Below, piece after piece: positions 12,807 to 16,783 of a DNA stretch of 16,783 bases (the first letter of the stretch is position 1; each line of letters opens with the position of its first letter). The translations under genes were made by a program, and so were the position numbers. The stretch spans positions 1-16,783 of the forward strand of contig JAEWMT010000047.1 of NCBI GenBank assembly GCA_023393095.1, read 5' to 3'. Source of the stretch: Bacillota bacterium. Its GTDB lineage: Bacteria > Bacillota > Clostridia > Lachnospirales > Lachnospiraceae. The notes beneath the pieces were generated by a model that searched no databases, had not been told where the DNA came from, and saw only the letters and a list, made by a program, of their open reading frames with translations.

Positions 12807-13724
12807 ATGAAAAAAATAACACAAAAAATTTCATTCCTATTAGTATTTATAATGCTGATCTCTATGATATCCTCAGTATCTACAGTTTTTGCAGCAAATA
12901 AAACGATGAACATTACACTTCGTATTGAAGGCATTGAGAAGAATCTATTTTATGCAACAGAAAAGATTCCTTATACGAATAATTTGACTCTGCAGAATGT
13001 TCTTACTTATATTGATCAACAGGAAAACAATATTAAAATTACAGGGGTTGATGCCGCATATATCACTGATATCAATGGTGAAGCAGCAGCTAGTTTCGGA
13101 GGCTGGGACGGTTGGTTGTATAAGGTAAATGGAAAAGATTCATCCGATAGTATTGATAATTTGCAACTATCCGATGGTGATAGCGTAGTATTATATTATG
13201 GTGACCCTTATGGTTTAGGTATGCAGTTTCCCGTAGCAGATACTTCAGACATCAAAGATGGCAAGATTACCTTTACCAGTTCCGATACAAAATTTGATGC
13301 AGATGGGAATCCGGTCGTATCCGTCAATCCGGTTATTAATGCAACTATTACCTGGAGCAATGGTGACAAAAATTCCAAATATATAACAGATAAAAATGGT
13401 CAAATTAAGATTGATGCAAATGAATTAACAGACGGTTCACATGCGGTTCAGATATCAAAAGTTGGAGATACAAAATTACCACTTGTTTTACGTTTTGCTC
13501 CGGATTATAAAATTGATTTAGATGCAGCTTCATTAACCGCCAATGATGGGGCTACTACTGATATCCAAAATGATGCCAAGAATACTTCAAATGACAAAGC
13601 AGCCACCAATCAAGTTGCGAAAACCGGCGAAGGCACTACAACTGCAATCATTCTCTTTGTGCTTGCTATGGCAGCTTTAACTGGATTTATCTTTTTAGGA
13701 CGGAAAGAACGCTATGAAAAATAA
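12807..13724 (+). CDS. Secreted, C-terminally anchored DUF4430 (transcobalamin beta-domain-like) protein
   Basis: A 305-residue surface protein. Residues 1-29 are a Sec signal peptide (cleavage near VFA-A). Residues about 33-133 form a DUF4430 domain, recognised by MNITLRIEG, TLQNVLTYI, GGWDGWLYKVNGK (98-110) and LSDGDSVVLYYGDP; this fold is the C-terminal beta domain of transcobalamin and intrinsic factor. Residues about 160-240 look like a second beta-sandwich (PVINATITWSNGD, KNGQIKIDANELTDGSHAVQIS). A Thr/Asn/Lys-rich linker follows, then QVAKTGEG (TG at 273-274), a hydrophobic helix and an RKERYEK tail. That ending resembles a variant sortase signal, or simply a membrane anchor. The ORF overlaps the next gene by 11 nt. 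I infer a role in binding cobalamin outside the cell, from fold and riboswitch control. Confidence 0.85.
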   Translation: MKKITQKISFLLVFIMLISMISSVSTVFAANKTMNITLRIEGIEKNLFYATEKIPYTNNLTLQNVLTYIDQQENNIKITGVDAAYITDINGEAAASFGGWDGWLYKVNGKDSSDSIDNLQLSDGDSVVLYYGDPYGLGMQFPVADTSDIKDGKITFTSSDTKFDADGNPVVSVNPVINATITWSNGDKNSKYITDKNGQIKIDANELTDGSHAVQISKVGDTKLPLVLRFAPDYKIDLDAASLTANDGATTDIQNDAKNTSNDKAATNQVAKTGEGTTTAIILFVLAMAALTGFIFLGRKERYEK

Positions 13725-14679
13725 GGTATTTAACTTAAAAAATATTATATGTTTTCTCCTTTTGATTACTTTAATAGCTGGCTTACTTAACTTACCGGCC
13801 GCAGCAAGCAGCAGGTATAGCACAAAAAGTGTGGAGAAAATTATTGGCGGAGTTATTTCATACAAGCAAAAACAGGTAAAGGTATCCTCCGTGCAGAAGC
13901 TGATTGATACGGGACTTTCAAAAAAAGCCGGTACAAATTATACCGATTGGACGATGATTGGGCTGATCCAGTATAAAGGAAAGTATAATTACAGTAAATA
14001 CAATAAAGCTCTGGACTACTATGTAAGTAATACGAAAAGAATCAGCGCAACCGATTTGCAAAGAATTGCACTTGTTTACTCCGCAACCAAAGGAAATTTA
14101 AACTTTGTTACGAAGACGATTAAAAATTCCGTTGGTAAATTGGGTATCATGAGTTATATTTACGGTCTAATCCTACTGGATTCGAGGAATTATACTTGTA
14201 AGGACTATACCAGAACAAGCATTGTGAAAAAGATTCTATCCCTCAGACTGAAGGACGGAGGTTGGGCACTAAACGGAACCACCTCCGATGTTGATGTAAC
14301 AGCTATGGCGATACAGGCTCTTGCCCCTTACTATAAAGATAAGAATGTAAAATCTGCTGTTAATAAGGCTCTGACTTTGTTATCAAAGAGGCAGCTTAAT
14401 ACGGGAGATTATAAAAGCTGGGGAACTAGATGTTCGGAAAGCGGAGCTCAGGTGATAGCAGCATTGTCAGCACTCAAAATTGACTGCCAGACAGATAAAC
14501 GCTTTATTAAGAATAATAAGACATTAATTGATGGACTAATGCAGTATAAACTCAAGGATGGTAGCTTTGCGCATACCATTGGCGGTAAATCCAATGATAC
14601 ATCCAGTGTCCAGGCAATGTATTCTCTTATCTCTTATTGGAGATATAAAAATAATAAGAGTTCCTTCTATAAATATTAA
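13714..14679 (+). CDS. Secreted alpha/alpha-barrel protein (transcobalamin alpha-domain-like, terpene-cyclase repeats)
   Basis: A 321-residue exported protein. Residues 1-31 are a signal peptide (NIICFLLLITLIAGLLNLPAA, cleavage after AAA). The rest is helical with prenyltransferase/squalene-cyclase-type repeats: LKDGGWAL (179-186) with SDVDVTAMAIQAL (191-203), SWGTRCSESGAQVIAALSAL, then LKDGSFAH (280-287) with NDTSSVQAMYSL (294-305). This is the alpha/alpha-toroid fold, shared by terpene cyclases and by the N-terminal domain of transcobalamin and intrinsic factor. The catalytic DxDD/DDxxE acids of cyclases are not evident, so ligand binding is more likely than catalysis. His287 is the only histidine I find. 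Translation starts inside the upstream gene. Placed between two DUF4430 proteins, it is the likely alpha half of a split B12-binding clamp. Confidence 0.82.
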   Translation: MKNKVFNLKNIICFLLLITLIAGLLNLPAAASSRYSTKSVEKIIGGVISYKQKQVKVSSVQKLIDTGLSKKAGTNYTDWTMIGLIQYKGKYNYSKYNKALDYYVSNTKRISATDLQRIALVYSATKGNLNFVTKTIKNSVGKLGIMSYIYGLILLDSRNYTCKDYTRTSIVKKILSLRLKDGGWALNGTTSDVDVTAMAIQALAPYYKDKNVKSAVNKALTLLSKRQLNTGDYKSWGTRCSESGAQVIAALSALKIDCQTDKRFIKNNKTLIDGLMQYKLKDGSFAHTIGGKSNDTSSVQAMYSLISYWRYKNNKSSFYKY

Positions 14680-14826
14680 AGAAAAATTAATTACAGGAAC
14701 AAATAAATATTATAACTGAGAATAATTCAAAATAAAGTCGATGATTACTGTCAGTTCTGTGAATTGTAGGAGCAGCGTTGTAGTTTCATGAGCTTTTTCA
14801 AATACACAGGCGGAAAGGGGTATTCT

Positions 14827-15420
14827 ATGGACTATCGGATAATTGCTACTATTTCAATTATAGCAGCTGCGTTACTAATGATAGGAATATTTTATACAAT
14901 AAAGACAAGAAGTAAGAAAAATTACTTGGCAATCCTTGCACTGGCAGGGATTGCTGTTATTGCAGTATGGACGATAAAGCTCCAGTCGGTAGATGAATAT
15001 TACCAGGCAAATACAAAGGATGAAGTTAAATTACAAACGAATACGGTATCTCTTTCCATCCGATGTGATACGGTTGTCGGTAAAAAATCTGAATATAAGA
15101 TCAAAATTCCAGCAGATGGTATTATTTTAGATAAAAAAGATATTCCGATTAAAAAAGGTGACACAGTACTAAATATCTTAATTCGTGCCACGAAAGAAAA
15201 TAAAATACCGTTTGATTATGAAGGCAGTGAGGATAGCACAGCATATATCAGGGGTATTAATGATTTATATGAAATGGATTTTGGAGAGCAATCCGGATGG
15301 CAGTATAAAATTAATGGTAAGTTCCCTGGTATTGATTGTGGAGAATACGAAGTAGCAGATAAGGATGAGATTGAATGGGTGTATACCTGCAATCTTGGAA
15401 AGGATGTAGGTAGGGAATGA
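14827..15420 (+). CDS. Membrane-anchored DUF4430 protein
   Basis: A 197-residue protein with two N-terminal transmembrane helices (about 4-24 and 32-51) and an extracellular DUF4430 domain (about 72-190). The domain shows TVSLSIRCDTVV, GDTVLNILIRATKENKIPFDYEG, SGWQYKINGKFPGIDCGEYEVADKDEIEWVYT and the ending CNLGKDVG, which is common in DUF4430 proteins. The start is placed at 14827, with AAAGGGG just upstream; an ATG at 14788 in frame lacks a well-spaced ribosome site. It overlaps the ECF T gene by 4 nt (ATGA), so the two are translationally coupled and probably act together. It may receive the ligand from the wall-side proteins and hand it to the transporter. The 147-nt gap upstream holds no gene or terminator I can see. 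Confidence 0.85.
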   Translation: MDYRIIATISIIAAALLMIGIFYTIKTRSKKNYLAILALAGIAVIAVWTIKLQSVDEYYQANTKDEVKLQTNTVSLSIRCDTVVGKKSEYKIKIPADGIILDKKDIPIKKGDTVLNILIRATKENKIPFDYEGSEDSTAYIRGINDLYEMDFGEQSGWQYKINGKFPGIDCGEYEVADKDEIEWVYTCNLGKDVGRE

Positions 15421-16295
15421 GAAGCTTTTCAATGTATCATCCGGCGGCTGTGCTGATTTATTTTGTATGCGTTCTGGTGATTACCATGTTTATTAATATT
15501 CCTCTTATCTTAATTCTATCGCTGTCAGGTGCCTGGGTTTATCATCTTTTGCAGGACAAAGGTAATTTTATCCGAAGCATCAGATTTGATATCATCATAT
15601 TTCTTGTTATAGCGGCTGCTAATCCAATCTTTACTCACAGGGGCAAAACGATTCTTCTTTTTATGAACGGCAAACCCATTACGCTCGAGGCTTTGTTTTA
15701 CGGCGTATGTATGGCTGTCATGATGATTGGGGTAATTCACTGGTGTAGGATATTAACTGAGATAATGACCAGTGACAAGCTGTTGTATCTTTGTGGGAAA
15801 TTGGCTCCGAATCTTTCTGTTGTACTATCCATGTCACTTCGATATATTCCTCTATTTCGCATTCAATCTGCCAAGGTTAACTATTCTCAGACGGCGATGG
15901 GGCTCTATTCGGAGGATAGCTATATGAATAAGGCAAAGGGAAGTATGAGAGTATTTTCCATTGTACTTACCTGGTCTTTGGAAAATGCAATAGATACAGC
16001 TAACTCGATGAGGGCAAGGGGCTATGGACTTGGAAAAAGATCACAGTTTTCAAACTATCGTATTTCGATGTCTGACATTCTACTAATTGTGGGTAGTGTT
16101 TTATTGACTAGTATTACATTATATGGATGTACCGTGGGCTTTGTGGATTTTGAGTTTTATCCGAAATTGAGCAAATTTTCTGCGTCAGTATATGCAATAT
16201 TAATCTATCTTTCCTGTGGGCTGCTGGTATTTCTGCCTGTATTAATTGAACTAAAGGAGAAATTGAAATGGAAATTTTACAGGTCAAGAATTTGA
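15417..16295 (+). CDS. ecfT: ECF transporter transmembrane T component
   Basis: A 292-residue integral membrane protein of the energy-coupling-factor T family (CbiQ/EcfT). Several hydrophobic helices (about 10-40, 57-75, 92-112, 223-245, 258-282) flank a long cytosolic coupling region. Family marks are AAANPIFTHRGKTILLF (67-83), LSMSLRYIPLFRIQSAKVNYSQTAMG and SMRARGYGLGKR (197-208), whose Ala-Arg-Gly motif docks on the ATPases. It couples ATP hydrolysis to reorientation of a substrate-specific S subunit. Riboswitch control and DUF4430 neighbours suggest a corrinoid as cargo, probably as a dedicated (group I) ECF system. It overlaps the upstream gene by 4 nt and the ATPase gene by 28 nt. Confidence 0.9.
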   Translation: MRSFSMYHPAAVLIYFVCVLVITMFINIPLILILSLSGAWVYHLLQDKGNFIRSIRFDIIIFLVIAAANPIFTHRGKTILLFMNGKPITLEALFYGVCMAVMMIGVIHWCRILTEIMTSDKLLYLCGKLAPNLSVVLSMSLRYIPLFRIQSAKVNYSQTAMGLYSEDSYMNKAKGSMRVFSIVLTWSLENAIDTANSMRARGYGLGKRSQFSNYRISMSDILLIVGSVLLTSITLYGCTVGFVDFEFYPKLSKFSASVYAILIYLSCGLLVFLPVLIELKEKLKWKFYRSRI

Positions 16296-16783
16296 ATTTC
16301 ACATATCCGGGATGTAGCGAAAAAATCATTGATGATGTAACTTTTTCGGTCGAGAGCGGAGAATTTGTAGTTATCTGCGGAGAGACCGGATGTGGTAAAA
16401 CAACGCTACTTCGTATGTTGAAGAAGGAACTTGCGCCTTTCGGGGAACGTTCGGGTAAAATTTATTATAATAATATGAATCTGGAGGAGCTGGATGACCA
16501 TACTGCGGCATGTGATATCGGATTCGTCATGCAAAAGCCGGAGAATCAGATTGTTACGGATAAGGTATGGCATGAGCTTTCCTTTGGACTTGAAAATATG
16601 GGACTTTCCACACCTGTTATCAGACGCCGGGTAAGTGAGATGTCAAGTTATTTTGGAATAGGAGACTGGTTTCATAAGGAAATCAGTGAATTATCAGGAG
16701 GGCAAAAGCAGCTTTTAAATCTGGCAGCAGTTATGGTAATGCAGCCAAAGGTTCTAATCCTAGATGAGCCAACTGCACAACTG
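16268..16783 (+). CDS. ECF transporter ATP-binding subunit (3' end beyond window)
   Basis: The first 172 residues of an ABC ATPase of the EcfA/CbiO type; the gene continues past the window edge. Seen are the A-loop tyrosine in LNFTYPG, Walker A GETGCGKTT (38-46, Lys44), Q-loop VMQKPENQIVTDKVWHELSFGLEN (the PENQ form typical of ECF ATPases), signature LSGGQKQ and Walker B VLILDEPTAQL at the very end. AAAGGAG (16253-16259) lies inside the T gene, and translation starts 28 nt before the T stop. ECF systems use a pair of ATPases or a fused one, so a second ATPase domain and an S subunit are expected just outside. Confidence 0.92.
   Translation, partial: MEILQVKNLNFTYPGCSEKIIDDVTFSVESGEFVVICGETGCGKTTLLRMLKKELAPFGERSGKIYYNNMNLEELDDHTAACDIGFVMQKPENQIVTDKVWHELSFGLENMGLSTPVIRRRVSEMSSYFGIGDWFHKEISELSGGQKQLLNLAAVMVMQPKVLILDEPTAQL

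Noticed and set aside
13714..14679. Calling the alpha/alpha-barrel protein a terpene cyclase or prenyltransferase.
   Set aside because: It is secreted, lacks evident DxDD or DDxxE-type catalytic motifs, and lies in a B12-controlled transport operon; only the repeat fold is shared.

Overview
The window is AT-rich, with strong AGGAGG-type ribosome binding sites, TTGACA/TATAAT-like promoters with 17-bp spacing, rho-independent terminators, tRNAs without encoded CCA and long 5' leaders. This points to a low-GC Gram-positive anaerobe of the Clostridia, probably in or near the Lachnospiraceae. That placement is an inference from style and gene content; no 16S or other taxonomic marker is present.

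Region by region. (1) 1-3372: a TipA-type MerR regulator with its own 19-bp-spacer promoter, a tRNA-Pro(CGG), a GNAT acetyltransferase of the phosphinothricin-acetyltransferase type, a possible 48-codon gene, and a secreted protein with a bacterial Ig-like (BIG2) domain. (2) 3373-5473: a mostly non-coding stretch holding a 16-codon minus-strand ORF for a peptide with eight consecutive arginines, then a sugar-dehydrogenase-like beta-propeller protein. (3) 7607-5474, minus strand: an AraC-type regulator, a PPC/DUF296 protein and an esterase-D-fold hydrolase. (4) 7760-10540, plus strand: a tight three-gene operon encoding a MoaA-like radical SAM enzyme, an aspartyl-tRNA synthetase catalytic core without tRNA-binding domains, and a NUDIX protein with a dead catalytic box plus a C-terminal extension, as in NrtR-type regulators. 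A perfect 9-bp-arm palindrome sits on the predicted transcription start. (5) 10593-11855, minus strand: a tRNA-Thr(CGT) and a DegV-family lipid-binding protein, with a 20-bp terminator stem and short tandem repeats between them. (6) 11949-16783, plus strand: a cobalamin-riboswitch operon that runs off the end of the window.

The last region is the most striking. Downstream of the B12 riboswitch are a small HNH-associated-repeat protein, a secreted and C-terminally anchored DUF4430 protein, a secreted alpha/alpha-barrel (prenyltransferase/terpene-cyclase-repeat) protein, a second DUF4430 protein anchored by two N-terminal helices, an ECF transporter T subunit and an ECF ATPase (cut by the window edge). 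In animal intrinsic factor and transcobalamin, an alpha6/alpha6 barrel is followed by a DUF4430-like beta domain and B12 is clamped between them. Here the same two folds are separate extracellular proteins under B12 control, next to an ECF importer. I propose a split, transcobalamin-like corrinoid capture and hand-off system. The substrate-binding S subunit is not visible and would be expected downstream.

The radical SAM / truncated AspRS / NUDIX operon is a second candidate for undescribed biochemistry. It retains the residues for activating aspartate but has nothing to recognise a tRNA anticodon.
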